A stretch of DNA of 64,000 nt from Sorangium cellulosum (GTDB lineage Bacteria > Myxococcota_A > Polyangia > Polyangiales > Polyangiaceae). Position numbers and translations under genes: made by a program. Positions 1 to 13,372 of this stretch are shown piece after piece. The notes beneath the pieces were generated by a model. The model had not been told where the DNA came from. It did no database searches and saw only the letters and a list, made by a program, of their open reading frames with translations. The stretch covers positions 5,765,001 to 5,829,000 of the forward strand of contig NZ_CP012673.1 in the NCBI RefSeq assembly GCF_002950945.1. Reading direction: 5' to 3'. Numbering within the stretch: the first letter of the stretch is position 1; each line of letters begins with the position of its first letter.

Positions 1-255
1 CCGATCATCGTGTACACGACGCTCACCATCCCCGAGGTGATGATGACCGAGGCGTTCCTGAGCTTCCTCGGCCTCGGCACGCAGGAGCCCCTCTCGAGCT
101 GGGGCCTGCTCGCGTCGACGGGCGCCGACGCGATGGACCTCTTCCCCTGGCAGCTCATCTTCCCCGCGCTCATGCTGGCGCTCACGCTGATCTGCTTCAA
201 TTTCCTCGGCGACGGGCTCCGCGACGCCCTCGATCCACGCATCCGAAAGGACTGA
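1..255 (+). CDS. oppC: Oligopeptide/dipeptide ABC transporter permease, C-terminal fragment (OppC-like)
   Basis: The reading frame is open from the first base, so this is the 3' end of a longer gene. About 84 residues are visible. The stretch around PEVMMTEAFLSFLGLGTQEP, followed by SSWGLL, matches the EAA-type cytoplasmic loop and the region after it in OppC/DppC permeases. A final hydrophobic segment (FPALMLALTLICFNFLGDGLRDALDPR) is the last transmembrane helix and conserved tail of that family. The protein would form half of the inner-membrane pore of a peptide importer. It lies 25 bp upstream of oppD and clearly belongs to the same operon as the two ATPase genes that follow. The peptide specificity cannot be read from this piece. 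Confidence 0.9.
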   Translation, partial: PIIVYTTLTIPEVMMTEAFLSFLGLGTQEPLSSWGLLASTGADAMDLFPWQLIFPALMLALTLICFNFLGDGLRDALDPRIRKD

Positions 256-280
256 AGGGCGGCGCGCGCCCAAACGAACC

Positions 281-1282
281 ATGCTGATCGAGGTCAAGGA
301 CCTGAAGACGCACTTCTTCACCGAGGAGGGGGTGGTCCGCGCCGTCGACGGCATCTCCTTCAGCGTCGATCGCGGCGAGGTCCTCGGGATCGTCGGCGAG
401 TCCGGCTCGGGCAAGAGCGTGACGAGCCTGTCGATCCTCCGGCTCATCCCCGATCCGCCGGGCCGGATCGTCGGCGGCCAGATCCTGCTCGAGTCCGAGC
501 GGGGCATCCCCGAGGACCTCGCGGAGGCGAGCGAGGCGCGGATGGAGCGCATCCGCGGCGACCGGATCGCCATGATCTTCCAGGACCCGATGACGTCGCT
601 GAACCCCTACCTCCGGGTGAGCGAGCAGCTCATCGAGGTACTGGAGCTCCACCGCGGCATGGGCCGGGCGGAGGCCCGCCGGCGCAGCGTCGAGATCCTG
701 CAGGCGGTGGGCATCCCCGCGGCGGCGTCGCGGATCGACGACTACCCGCACCAGCTGTCGGGCGGGATGCGGCAGCGCGTGATGATCGCGATGGCGCTGC
801 TCTGCGACCCGGATCTGCTCATCGCGGACGAGCCGACCACGGCGCTCGACGTGACGATCCAGGCGCAGATCCTGGACCTCATCCGCGAGCGCAAGGAGGC
901 GCTCGGCGCGGCCGTCATCCTGATCACGCACGACCTCGGCGTGGTCGCGAAGATGGCCGACCGCGTCGCGGTCATGTACGCCGGCCGCATCGTCGAGGAG
1001 GGCCCCGTCCGCGAGATCTTCCACGCGCCGAAGCACCCGTACACCATCGGGCTGTCGCGCTCGATCCCGCGGCTCGACGACGCGCGCGGCGCGGACCTCG
1101 TCCCCATCCCCGGGATGCCGCCCTCGCTCGCGCGCCTGCCGCCGGGCTGCCCGTTCCACCCGCGCTGCGCGCACGCCGTCGCCGTGTGCCGGGAGGAGCT
1201 GCCCGCGCCCCGCGTCGTCTCGGGCCACGGCGACAGGAAGGCGCTGCACGTCGTGCGGTGCCATGTCGAGGACGTCGCCTGA
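281..1282 (+). CDS. oppD: Oligopeptide ABC transporter ATP-binding protein OppD
   Basis: This 333-aa ATPase powers a peptide importer. It carries a complete ABC cassette: Walker A GESGSGKS (about residues 39-46), Q-loop IFQDPMTSLNP, signature LSGGMRQRV, Walker B LLIADEPTTALD and switch histidine LITHD. The C-terminal extension with PGCPFHPRC (about residues 289-297) is the cysteine-containing tail typical of OppD/DppD proteins, which in some family members binds an iron-sulfur cluster. Its length is normal for the family. The gene follows the oppC fragment by 25 bp, and its stop is 11 bp before the ATG of oppF, so the three genes form one operon. The ATG at 281 starts directly at the conserved first beta-strand (MLIEVKDL). 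Confidence 0.95.
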   Translation: MLIEVKDLKTHFFTEEGVVRAVDGISFSVDRGEVLGIVGESGSGKSVTSLSILRLIPDPPGRIVGGQILLESERGIPEDLAEASEARMERIRGDRIAMIFQDPMTSLNPYLRVSEQLIEVLELHRGMGRAEARRRSVEILQAVGIPAAASRIDDYPHQLSGGMRQRVMIAMALLCDPDLLIADEPTTALDVTIQAQILDLIRERKEALGAAVILITHDLGVVAKMADRVAVMYAGRIVEEGPVREIFHAPKHPYTIGLSRSIPRLDDARGADLVPIPGMPPSLARLPPGCPFHPRCAHAVAVCREELPAPRVVSGHGDRKALHVVRCHVEDVA

Positions 1283-1293
1283 CGGGCCCCCTC

Positions 1294-2322
<1,029 letters not shown>

Positions 2323-2446
2323 GTGTTCGCGGCACGCGCAACACCCCACATCCGTTGAGCTCGCCATTACCGCCCTGACGCGGAATGTCCGATGGCAGGA
2401 TTTTCCTGACCGCTGATCCGGGGAAGGCGGTTAGGATCCCGGACCG

Positions 2447-4177
2447 ATGCCGCGAATCCCTGACGCCACGCTTCGCGCCCAGATCCCGACGGCCCTTCTC
2501 ATCGGCGGCGACCAGGCGCTCCTGGAGCGCTGCCAGGCCGCGGCGATGGATGTGGGGATCGTTGTCAAAGCGTGCCCGGTCTCGATGGCTGCGGCGCTCG
2601 CGGAGGAGCGGCGGCCGGTCGTCATCGTGGTGACGCCGTCGACGTACGCGCTCGCGCCGGAGGGCTTCGAGGAGGTCGCGCGCGAGGTGGCGAGCACGCT
2701 CGTGCGGTTCGACGAGGCGATGACGGACGAGGACCTCGGGGCGATGCTGGCGGCGGGGGCGCGCGAGAGCCGCAAGCAGCGCGCGATGCAGCTCACGCCC
2801 GGGCGCTACTCGATGGTGCACGGCGACGACGGGGCCTCGGCGCCGCGCTCGGAGCGCTGGAGCATCGAGGCGCCGTGGGCCGACGGGGCGGCGCGGCGGG
2901 ATCCCGAGGCGACGCCCTTGCCGCGCTCCGGGCGGCGGAGCGCGGGCGCGGCGGAGGTCCCTCACCGCGAGCGCGCGGGGTCGTCCGTGCCCGCGCCGCC
3001 GTCGGAGCGCTGGGCTGCGGCGGCGGCGGCGCCGGAGGTGTACCGCCCGCGCGAGACGGCGGCGCCGTCGACGTCGGGCCGCGGCCAGCCGGTGCAGTCC
3101 ACGCCGATCGGCGTGATGCACACGCGCCGGGAGCCGTCGGTGCCGCCTCCGCCGAGGGGCGTGGTGTACACGCGGCGCGACACGCCGGCGCCGTCGACGC
3201 AGCGGGCCCCTGGGTACACGCGGCGGGAGACGCAGCCGGCGGCCGCGCCGCCGCGGCGGGAGACGCCGGTGCCGTCGACGCAGCGGGCCCCCGGGCACGC
3301 GGCGCGGGAGGCGCAGCGGGCCCACGCGGTCGCGGCGGTGCGGGAGGCTCAGCCGGCGGCGGGGTACACGCGGCGGGACACGCCGGCGCCGGCGTCGCAG
3401 CGGGCCGGGGCCTACGCGGGGCCGGAGATGACCGCGCAGCGCGCCGCGGGGCCCACGCGGCGGGACACGCCGGCGCCGCTGTCGCAGCGGGCGGGGGCGT
3501 ACCCGAGGGCAGAGATGGCCGCGCCGCTGTCGCAGCGGGCGGGGGCCTACACGAGGCCGGAGCGGACGGGCTCGCAGCCGCCTTTGCCGTCATCGCGGCC
3601 GGAGATGGCCGCGCCGCTGTCGCAGCGGGCGGGGGCCTACACGAGGCCGGAGGGAGCGGGCTCGCAGCCGCCCGTGTCGTCGTCGCGGCTGGAGGCGAGC
3701 GCGCCGCTGTCGCAGCGGGGGGCGTACCCGAGGGCAGAGATGGCTGCACCGCTGTCGCAGCGGGCGGGGGCTCACGCGAGGCCGGAGGGAGCGGGCTCGC
3801 AGCCGCCCGTGTCGTCGTCGCGGCTGGAGGCGAGCGCGCCGCTGTCGCAGCGGGGGGTGTACCCGAGGCCGGAGGGAGCGGGCTCGCAGCCGCCCGTGTC
3901 GTCGTCGCGGCTGGAGGCGAGCGCGCCGCTGTCGCAGCGGGCGGGGGCCTACACGAGGCCGGAGCGGACGGGCTCGCAGCCGCCCGCGGCGTACCCGCAG
4001 CGGGAGTTGCTGGAGGAGACCACGGCGGAGGGCGAGGCGCCGGTGCTGTACCCGACGCCGCCGCCGCCCAGCTCGCACCGTGCGCCGCCGTCGTCGCGGA
4101 GGGCGCAGTTCCACGTCGACATCGCGCTCCTCTTCGACGAGCGCGGGCTGCCGCGCCCCGATCCGCAGGCGAAGTGA
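2447..4177 (+). CDS. Proline-rich repeat protein with an N-terminal receiver-like region
   Basis: This 576-aa protein is of unknown function. Residues 1 to about 115 look globular: alternating hydrophobic strands such as TALLIGGD and PVVIVVTPSTYALAPEGFEEVAREV resemble a degenerate response-regulator receiver fold, but I do not see the usual Asp-Asp acidic pocket or phospho-acceptor. From about residue 120 to 560 the protein is low-complexity and disordered, rich in Pro, Ala, Arg, Ser and Gln. It contains imperfect tandem repeats built on APLSQRAGAYTRPE and GSQPPVSSSRLEA, most regular at residues 340-520. A short tail (VDIALLFDERGLPRPDP) looks conserved-like. The gene stands alone between oppF and bolA. 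The reading frame is secure from third-position GC bias. Confidence 0.7.
   Translation: MPRIPDATLRAQIPTALLIGGDQALLERCQAAAMDVGIVVKACPVSMAAALAEERRPVVIVVTPSTYALAPEGFEEVAREVASTLVRFDEAMTDEDLGAMLAAGARESRKQRAMQLTPGRYSMVHGDDGASAPRSERWSIEAPWADGAARRDPEATPLPRSGRRSAGAAEVPHRERAGSSVPAPPSERWAAAAAAPEVYRPRETAAPSTSGRGQPVQSTPIGVMHTRREPSVPPPPRGVVYTRRDTPAPSTQRAPGYTRRETQPAAAPPRRETPVPSTQRAPGHAAREAQRAHAVAAVREAQPAAGYTRRDTPAPASQRAGAYAGPEMTAQRAAGPTRRDTPAPLSQRAGAYPRAEMAAPLSQRAGAYTRPERTGSQPPLPSSRPEMAAPLSQRAGAYTRPEGAGSQPPVSSSRLEASAPLSQRGAYPRAEMAAPLSQRAGAHARPEGAGSQPPVSSSRLEASAPLSQRGVYPRPEGAGSQPPVSSSRLEASAPLSQRAGAYTRPERTGSQPPAAYPQRELLEETTAEGEAPVLYPTPPPPSSHRAPPSSRRAQFHVDIALLFDERGLPRPDPQAK
3480..3990 (+). repeat. Imperfect tandem coding repeat (about 90-110 bp units)
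   Basis: Within the proline-rich gene, the block beginning GCGCCGCTGTCGCAGCGG recurs near 3475, 3521, 3611, 3704, 3749, 3839 and 3929, separated by variably present blocks coding for TRPE, GSQPP and SSSRLEA. The mosaic of full and shortened units suggests slippage or unequal exchange. Copy number in the protein is therefore likely to vary between strains. Confidence 0.7.
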
Positions 4178-4257
4178 GGGCGCTCCTCGGCGCCTCGCCC
4201 GTGGTGGGGGCGCGCCTTCGTGACCGGCGGCGCGGCGGGGGGTAAGCTGCGCGCGCC

Positions 4258-4599
4258 ATGACGACGAAGCAGGAGTCGATCCAGAACAAGCTCCGCGCGC
4301 TCGAGCCCGTGCACCTCGACGTGGAGAACGAGAGCCGCATGCACAGCGTGCCGGCGGGCTCGGAGACGCATTTCAAGGTGCTCGTGGTGAGCGAGGCGTT
4401 CCGGGGTCTGGGCCCGGTCGATCGCCACCGGCGGGTGAACGAGCTCCTGCGCGAGGAGTTCCTCTCGGGGCTGCACGCCCTGACGATCCGCGCGATGACC
4501 CCGGACGAGTGGGAGCGGCAGGGCGCAGCCGGCTTCCAGTCGCCCGCGTGCCTCGGCGGCTCCAAGGCGCCGTCGGGCTCCGGCGCGGCGTCGCGCTGA
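4258..4599 (+). CDS. bolA: BolA family protein
   Basis: This 113-aa protein matches the BolA fold (residues 6-95): ESRMHSVPAGSETHFKVLVVS, then RHRRVNELLREEF, then HALTIRAMTPDEW. It includes the conserved histidine of the RHR motif, which in BolA proteins contributes to iron-sulfur cluster sharing with monothiol glutaredoxins. BolA proteins act in iron-sulfur cluster trafficking and, in enterobacteria, as DNA-binding stress regulators. No glutaredoxin gene is visible nearby. The Gly/Ser/Ala tail after residue 95 is an unconserved extension. The stop is 15 bp before the start of the phosphoesterase gene, so the two are probably co-transcribed. Confidence 0.9.
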   Translation: MTTKQESIQNKLRALEPVHLDVENESRMHSVPAGSETHFKVLVVSEAFRGLGPVDRHRRVNELLREEFLSGLHALTIRAMTPDEWERQGAAGFQSPACLGGSKAPSGSGAASR

Positions 4600-4614
4600 G
4601 CGGCGAGGCGGACG

Positions 4615-5427
4615 ATGGAGCTGGTCGTCGCGTTCGTCTCGGACCTGCACTTCGGCCCCCAGGCGTCGTTCGGGGGCAAGCTGCGCAAGCTGACCGGCGA
4701 GGCGCCCGCGCTGACGCGCGCCTTCGTGGAGCGGATGAACGAGGTCACGAGGCCCGATCTCGTCGTGAACCTGGGCGACGACATCGAGGACGAGGGGCCC
4801 GAGGCCGACCGGGCGCGTTACGGCGAGTGCATGACCGCGCTCCGCGGCGCGCGGGCCGAGCTGTTCCACGTCGCGGGCAACCACGACGTGGTCCACCTGA
4901 GCGAGGCCGAGATCCTGTCCGCCTGGGGTCGGCCCGAGGTGACGCGGCTGCATTATTCGTTCGATCGCGGCGGCGTCCACTTCACGGTGCTGCACACGCG
5001 CGAGCGCAAGGACCACGACGTCTCGCTCGGGGCCGAGCAGCTCGCCTGGCTGGCCGAGGATCTCGCGTCGACCTCGCTGCCCAGGGTCGTCCTGATGCAC
5101 CACAGCGCCGCGGACCAGGATCTCCGGGGTAACCGCTGGTTCGAGGGGAGCCCGCACATCTGCCTCGTGCGCGAGCGGCGCGCGATGCGGAAGCTCTTCG
5201 AGGAGCACGGCGTGCTCGCCGTCTTCAACGGCCACCTGCACTGGAACCACCTCGACGTGATCCGCGGCATCCCGTACGTGACGGTCCAGAGCCTGATCGA
5301 GAACCTCGACGACGACGCCCCGGGCCGCCCCGCCGCCGCGCACGCGATCGCGCGGTTCGGGCCGAAGCGCGTCGTGGTCGAGGTCGAGGGGGCGGAGCGG
5401 GCGCGGTACCAGTTCGAGCGGCGGTAG
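4615..5427 (+). CDS. Calcineurin-like metallophosphoesterase
   Basis: This 270-aa cytoplasmic enzyme shows the full metallophosphatase motif series: DLHFG near residue 12, NLGDDIED (GD), GNHDVVH (GNHD), HHSAADQD and GHLHWNHLD (GHxH). These residues bind a di-metal centre. The substrate cannot be assigned from sequence; relatives hydrolyse cyclic nucleotides, nucleoside phosphates or phosphodiester bonds. There is no signal peptide or membrane segment. It follows bolA by 15 bp in the same orientation, consistent with an operon. Length and motif spacing are normal for single-domain members. Confidence 0.88.
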   Translation: MELVVAFVSDLHFGPQASFGGKLRKLTGEAPALTRAFVERMNEVTRPDLVVNLGDDIEDEGPEADRARYGECMTALRGARAELFHVAGNHDVVHLSEAEILSAWGRPEVTRLHYSFDRGGVHFTVLHTRERKDHDVSLGAEQLAWLAEDLASTSLPRVVLMHHSAADQDLRGNRWFEGSPHICLVRERRAMRKLFEEHGVLAVFNGHLHWNHLDVIRGIPYVTVQSLIENLDDDAPGRPAAAHAIARFGPKRVVVEVEGAERARYQFERR

Positions 5428-5548
5428 TCGGCGGAGTCGGCGGCGGGGGTGGGGGTGGGGAGGGCAGGGCAGGTCGCGCGGCTTGCGCCATGAGCACTGC
5501 CCGGCTGAGCAGGGCTCCCCCAGGACGGACGTGGGGGCGGGGCGCTGG

Positions 5549-6652
5549 TCAGGTCCGCCGGGCGCGCTTGCGGGCCGCGGGGCGCCGCGGGGGCGCGGCG
5601 CGCTCGCCGTGATCGGCGTCGCTGTCGCCGATCACGTCTTCCGGCGTCGCGGCCGTGAGGATCCGCGCCGTCCAGGAGACGAGGGCCGCCTCCTCGGCGG
5701 CAAGGATCCGGGCGCTGACCTCGGCCGGCACGGCGCCGAACCGGGCCGTGAGCACCTCCAGCAGCGTCTGCGCGCGGCCCTTGCGCTCGCCCCTGCGCTC
5801 GCCCCTGCGCTCGCCCTTGCGCTCGCCCCGGCGCTCGCCCCTTCGTTCGATCTCGTCCAGCACCGTCACGATGGCCTCCTGGGCCCGCGGGCCCGCCGCC
5901 TTCTCCAGGATCTTGCCGAGCTGCTGCGCGCTGTAACGCGCGTGTGTAGCCCAAAGATAGCGCAGCAGCGACTCCAGCGCAGCGAGCCCGCTCGGCGACC
6001 GCAGCACCTCGTCCAGCGCCGCCGCGACGCGCCCGATCTCCCGCTCCAGCCGCGCATCGTCGCCGGCCACCGACAGGCACCACAGCGCCACCTTGCCCAG
6101 CGCCGTCAGCGCCTGCTCCACCAAGTCCTCCGCGCGTCCGCCGCTGACGTCGACCAGACGCAGCTCGAAGTGGGGGATGTGCGGCACCAGCGCCGCCCGC
6201 TCCGGCCCCTCGCCCCCGACGATGGCCTGGAACGCCCTGGCGGCCGTCCACCCCGTGTCGCTGTGGTGGATCAGCAACGGCAGGACCGGCGGCAGCTGCT
6301 TCAGCCCCGGCTGGTCGCGGACGAGCTGCTCCCACAGGCGCATCATATAAAGGCCCATGCGAAAGACCATCAGCGGCTCGACCTCGCGCTGCTGCTCGAC
6401 GAGGGTGTAGAAGTAGACGCGCCCTTTGCCCATCCGGGCCGAGAGCACGAGGTCGCCGTGGCGGCTGCGCAACGCGCGGTCCACGAAGCTGCCTTTCTCG
6501 ACGCGCAGCGTGCCCCAGCGCACGGCCGCGACCACCGGCGGCGGCAGCGCCGCCTTGAGCAGGCCCACCGCGTGCTCGCGCTGCGAGAACGTCCACTTGA
6601 ACAGCGCATCATGAGGGGAGGTCAGCGCACCTCGGCGCGACGACTTCGGCAT
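5549..6652 (-). CDS. Rpn/YhgA family recombination-promoting nuclease (putative transposase)
   Basis: This 367-aa protein matches the Rpn (YhgA-like) family of PD-(D/E)XK nucleases that act on DNA in recombination. The N-terminus has the family start SPHDALFKWTFSQREHA, then SFVDRALRSRHGDLVLSARMG and VYFYTLVEQQREVEPLM, which fit the catalytic Asp, Glu and Gln positions (D of RHGDLV, E and Q of VEQQ). LPLLIHHSDTGWTA and a helical region follow. Residues around 284-306 are a run of RGER/KGER units. The start at 6652 (MPKSSRRG) is preferred to the open frame reaching 6847, which reads as low-complexity. It stands alone, facing the metallophosphoesterase. A truncated relative lies at 44371-44883. 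Confidence 0.82.
   Translation of the reverse strand: MPKSSRRGALTSPHDALFKWTFSQREHAVGLLKAALPPPVVAAVRWGTLRVEKGSFVDRALRSRHGDLVLSARMGKGRVYFYTLVEQQREVEPLMVFRMGLYMMRLWEQLVRDQPGLKQLPPVLPLLIHHSDTGWTAARAFQAIVGGEGPERAALVPHIPHFELRLVDVSGGRAEDLVEQALTALGKVALWCLSVAGDDARLEREIGRVAAALDEVLRSPSGLAALESLLRYLWATHARYSAQQLGKILEKAAGPRAQEAIVTVLDEIERRGERRGERKGERRGERRGERKGRAQTLLEVLTARFGAVPAEVSARILAAEEAALVSWTARILTAATPEDVIGDSDADHGERAAPPRRPAARKRARRT
5765..5850 (-). repeat. 12-bp tandem coding repeat (RGER/KGER)
   Basis: Six to seven near-identical 12-bp units (GCGCTCGCCCCT and close variants on the plus strand) encode alternating RGER and KGER tetrapeptides in the Rpn-like protein. Charged repeats at this position are common in this nuclease family and probably vary in number. 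Confidence 0.75.
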
Positions 6653-7152
6653 GGGATCAACCCTCCAGGACCGAGGCGCAGGAGGCAAGCTTTCGGTGGG
6701 GCGGGCGATGCGCGCGCGGACGACTGGGCAGCTCAGGGCAACGTTACGTGAGCTCGATGCAGTTTTGCTCGAATCCGGCACAGGTCGTCGGCGACGTCGT
6801 CGCCTGGGGCGCGCCTTCCCGGAGATTCTGACGTGGACCAGGGCCAAGCGGGATCACTCAGGACAGCGCCGGCGCACCAACGACTCTTCCGCGCCCTGGC
6901 TGGTCTCTTCAGTCAAGAGATCCCCAAGCGCCCCTCGTGCAACACATGCCAGGCCTGCACACCGTAAGACCCGTCGAGGCGTCGCCCCCCGGCGGCTCAG
7001 CGCACCCGCCTCCGGACCTCGTCCGGGTCGATGCCCCGCGCTCGGGCCTTCTCGTCAGAGCAGCGGGACCATGACGATCTCCGATCGACCGTCCTCGTGG
7101 CGCTGGAACGCCGCCCGCCTACGTCCGCCCGCCCGCGCCCCGCGCCCGCGCG
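6653..7152. other. 500-bp intergenic stretch, no convincing gene
   Basis: The stretch lies between the Rpn-like gene start and the end of the CBS gene. Open frames here are arginine/proline-rich, lack a plausible start signal and lack steady third-position bias, so I treat them as chance. The part next to 6653-6900 is somewhat less GC-rich than the surroundings and should hold the promoter of the leftward Rpn-like gene. No repeat or terminator is evident. Confidence 0.5.
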
Positions 7153-7569
7153 TCAGGCGGGGCTCGGCGGGAGCGGCAGGACCCGCTCCACCAGATAACG
7201 CAGGATGTCCTGCGGCGTGATGATCCCGACGAGCCGCCCGTCGCGCAGCACCGGCAGGTGGTGAATCCGCTTCTCGCGCAGCAGGGTCATCACGTCGTCC
7301 GTCGGCATGAACTCGTCGACGGAGATGGGCGGCGTGCTCATCACGTCCGCGGCCGTCATCCCCTCGTACTCCTCGCGCAGCAACGCGCCGAGGAGGTCCG
7401 TCTCGCTCACGAACCCGACCATGCGATGCGCCTCGTCCACCACCGGCGCGCCGCTCAGGCCCTCGCTGGCGAACAGCTGCAGCATGTCGATGACGGGCGT
7501 GTCCTGATCCAGGGAAATCACGCGCTCGGTCATCAGGTTGCGCGCATGGCCTTTCATGGTCTGCGCCAT
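7153..7569 (-). CDS. CBS-domain pair protein
   Basis: This 138-aa protein consists almost entirely of two CBS motifs: VISLDQDTPVIDMLQLFASEGLSGAPVVDEAHRMVGFVSETDL (written across residues about 15-55) and a second copy at ISVDEFMPTDDVMTLL to GRLVGIITPQDILRYLV (about residues 80-128). Such pairs form a Bateman module that binds adenosine nucleotides and acts as an energy or ionic sensor. No attached enzyme domain is present, so it probably works as a stand-alone regulator. The ATG at 7569 is chosen because the upstream extension is arginine/proline-rich and non-conserved in character. It is monocistronic as far as visible. Confidence 0.87.
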   Translation of the reverse strand: MAQTMKGHARNLMTERVISLDQDTPVIDMLQLFASEGLSGAPVVDEAHRMVGFVSETDLLGALLREEYEGMTAADVMSTPPISVDEFMPTDDVMTLLREKRIHHLPVLRDGRLVGIITPQDILRYLVERVLPLPPSPA

Positions 7570-8185
7570 GTAATGTTCAGGGCGCGGCGGCGTCAAGAGC
7601 GCACTGCCGCGCCGCGGCGTACACCGGGCCGGGCGCCCACACCGGACGGACTCTACCGCGCCGCCCCGCGTCCTAGGCGGCCGCGCCGCCGGAGGGGCCG
7701 CGCCGCGCCGCGGGTGTCCCGGGCACCCGCTCGCAGCCAGCGTCGAGCGCGGCGAACGCATCGGTCGAGTCCGCGCGAGTCCGCGCGCTCACCGCGCCTC
7801 CCTCGACGTTCCCGCACGCGCCCACGCGGACTCACCACGCCTCCGTCCCCGGCGAGAGCATGGCTATCGGGACTGCCGAGGACAGAGCATGGCTATCGCA
7901 TCGACAGCGCCGACAGAGCGATCCCACGTCGACACAAAAAAAGAGAGCATTGCGTGCGCGTCGGTCTTTGCCAGTCGGTTTATCAGTGACATGGTTGCAT
8001 TTGTCGCTGTAACGAAGGCGCGCTCACGGATCGCACCGACCCGCGAGCTTCCTCGCGACCCGTGCGAGTCGAACCAAGATGTCCGCACCGGCGATCGACG
8101 CGCGCACCCGCACCTGCGCCTCGGCGCCGGTCGTTTCGGGAGCTCATCGGCCTCCGGCCCACGAGCTCCCAGGGGGGCGTTTTTC
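7570..8185. other. 616-bp intergenic region upstream of the lipoprotein-kinase pair
   Basis: No supported gene. The motif AGCATGGCTATCG occurs twice (about 7858 and 7887) as a short direct repeat. A less GC-rich patch at 7930-8015, with A-tracts and a TTTATCAGTGACATGG stretch, is the best candidate promoter zone for the downstream lipoprotein gene. No consensus promoter could be fixed. Confidence 0.4.
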
Positions 8186-9004
8186 ATGGAGCATTCGCCG
8201 AACCTGGCAGCATTCGTCCTGGCCGTCGCCGCGCTCTCCACGAGCGCGTGTGTGGCCCCGCTCGACCCGGAGGAGGAGACGGAGGGCTCCGCGTCGCAGG
8301 CCATCCATGCGCACAACGCGCTCACCTCCAACGCGCTCACGTCGAACGCGCTCACGTCGAACGCGCTCACGTCGAACGCGCTCACGTCGAACGCGCTCAC
8401 CTCCAACGCGCTCACCTCCAACGCGCTCACGGCCGACGCCCTGCACGACCCGGCGGCCCGCACCCTGCTCAGGTACGTCGTGGGCTGCGCGCTCCCGGCA
8501 GGTGAGCGATTCACCGTCGATCTCGACGGCACGACGTTCGCTTTCCACGGGGAGCTCGGCCTCGCACAGGGCTGGGGGAAGGAGGGCGGCGCGTGCGACA
8601 AGGAGTGCCGGACCTGGGTCAGCGGCTGCGTGATCGCCCGCGTCAACTACCTGGGAGAGCGGGTGAGCATTTCCGTCCGCGGGGACCGCGCGGAGCTCCA
8701 GGCCGACAAGGCCGAGCGCCGCGAGTACCACACGCAGGAGGCGACCTACTACGGCGACATCTTCTCCGCGGAGCCCCACTACCACGCGTGCCTGCCGCGG
8801 CACGCCTGGGCCATCCCGCGCGTGTGCGGGCCTTCGACCGAGACGTGCGCGATCGAGATCGCCGGCCGCTGCGACGAGGTCTGCGAGGCGCCGAGGCGCG
8901 ACGGCAGCTTCCCGAACTGCCGCGCCACGTTCCGGACCCGCTCGGGCGAGCGCCACGTCCGCAGGGCGCCGTACCACGGATCGATCACGGTCTTCCTGCG
9001 GTGA
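8186..9004 (+). CDS. Lipoprotein with NALTS pentapeptide repeats
   Basis: This 272-aa predicted lipoprotein begins with a signal peptide (MEHSPNLAAFVLAVAALSTSAC, Cys about 22). Residues 44-83 are eight tandem pentapeptides, NALTS x7 then NALTA. The remainder is a cysteine-rich domain (GCAL, GGACDKECRTWVSGC, ACLPRH, CGPSTETCAIEIAGRCDEVCEAP, FPNCRA) that probably forms disulfides outside the cytoplasm. The ATG at 8186 follows a strong AGGGGGG ribosome site at 8171. The frame is open further upstream, but that part is not protein-like. The stop is one base before the start of the large kinase gene, implying co-expression and possibly translational coupling. Function unknown; I recognise no enzyme motif. 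Confidence 0.75.
   Translation: MEHSPNLAAFVLAVAALSTSACVAPLDPEEETEGSASQAIHAHNALTSNALTSNALTSNALTSNALTSNALTSNALTSNALTADALHDPAARTLLRYVVGCALPAGERFTVDLDGTTFAFHGELGLAQGWGKEGGACDKECRTWVSGCVIARVNYLGERVSISVRGDRAELQADKAERREYHTQEATYYGDIFSAEPHYHACLPRHAWAIPRVCGPSTETCAIEIAGRCDEVCEAPRRDGSFPNCRATFRTRSGERHVRRAPYHGSITVFLR
8315..8434 (+). repeat. 15-bp tandem repeat encoding NALTS
   Basis: Eight 15-bp units (AACGCGCTCACGTCG, with ACCTCC variants at both ends) occur head to tail. The central copies are identical at the DNA level, indicating recent expansion by slippage. The Leu spacing of five resembles pentapeptide-repeat proteins, but the flanking residues differ from the canonical A(D/N)LXX pattern. Confidence 0.85.
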
Positions 9005-9005
9005 C

Positions 9006-13223
<4,218 letters not shown>

Positions 13224-13329
13224 TCGCCTGTCGCCGGTCATGAACGAAGGCGACGCGTGAGGGCGAGGACACGGGTTGCCGATTGTCCAGGATGAGCGAG
13301 GTGCTCATCTCACTGCGAAGCTGTGAGTT

Positions 13330-13372
13330 CTGCTTGATTCGAATTAAAAAAATACTCTATCAGAGGTGACAG
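13330..13372 (+). promoter_or_regulatory. AT-rich pocket upstream of the lipase operon, probable promoter zone
   Basis: The segment around GATTCGAATTAAAAAAATAC is sharply AT-rich against a GC-rich background and ends just before the lipase ribosome site (GAGGTGAC). TTGATT at 13334 could serve as a -35 element, but no matching -10 at 17 bp is convincing, so this is a location call only. Confidence 0.35.

Noticed and set aside
197..1264. Long minus-strand frame opposite oppD
   Set aside because: It is rich in Arg/Ala/Asp with no family features and mirrors the GC-biased codons of oppD, so it is a shadow.
6651..7220. Gene on the plus strand between Rpn-like and CBS genes
   Set aside because: Arg/Pro-rich text overlapping the CBS gene end, with no ribosome site and uneven codon bias.
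7889..8185. Extended N-terminus of the NALTS lipoprotein
   Set aside because: The frame is open, but the strong ribosome site and signal peptide both start at 8186.
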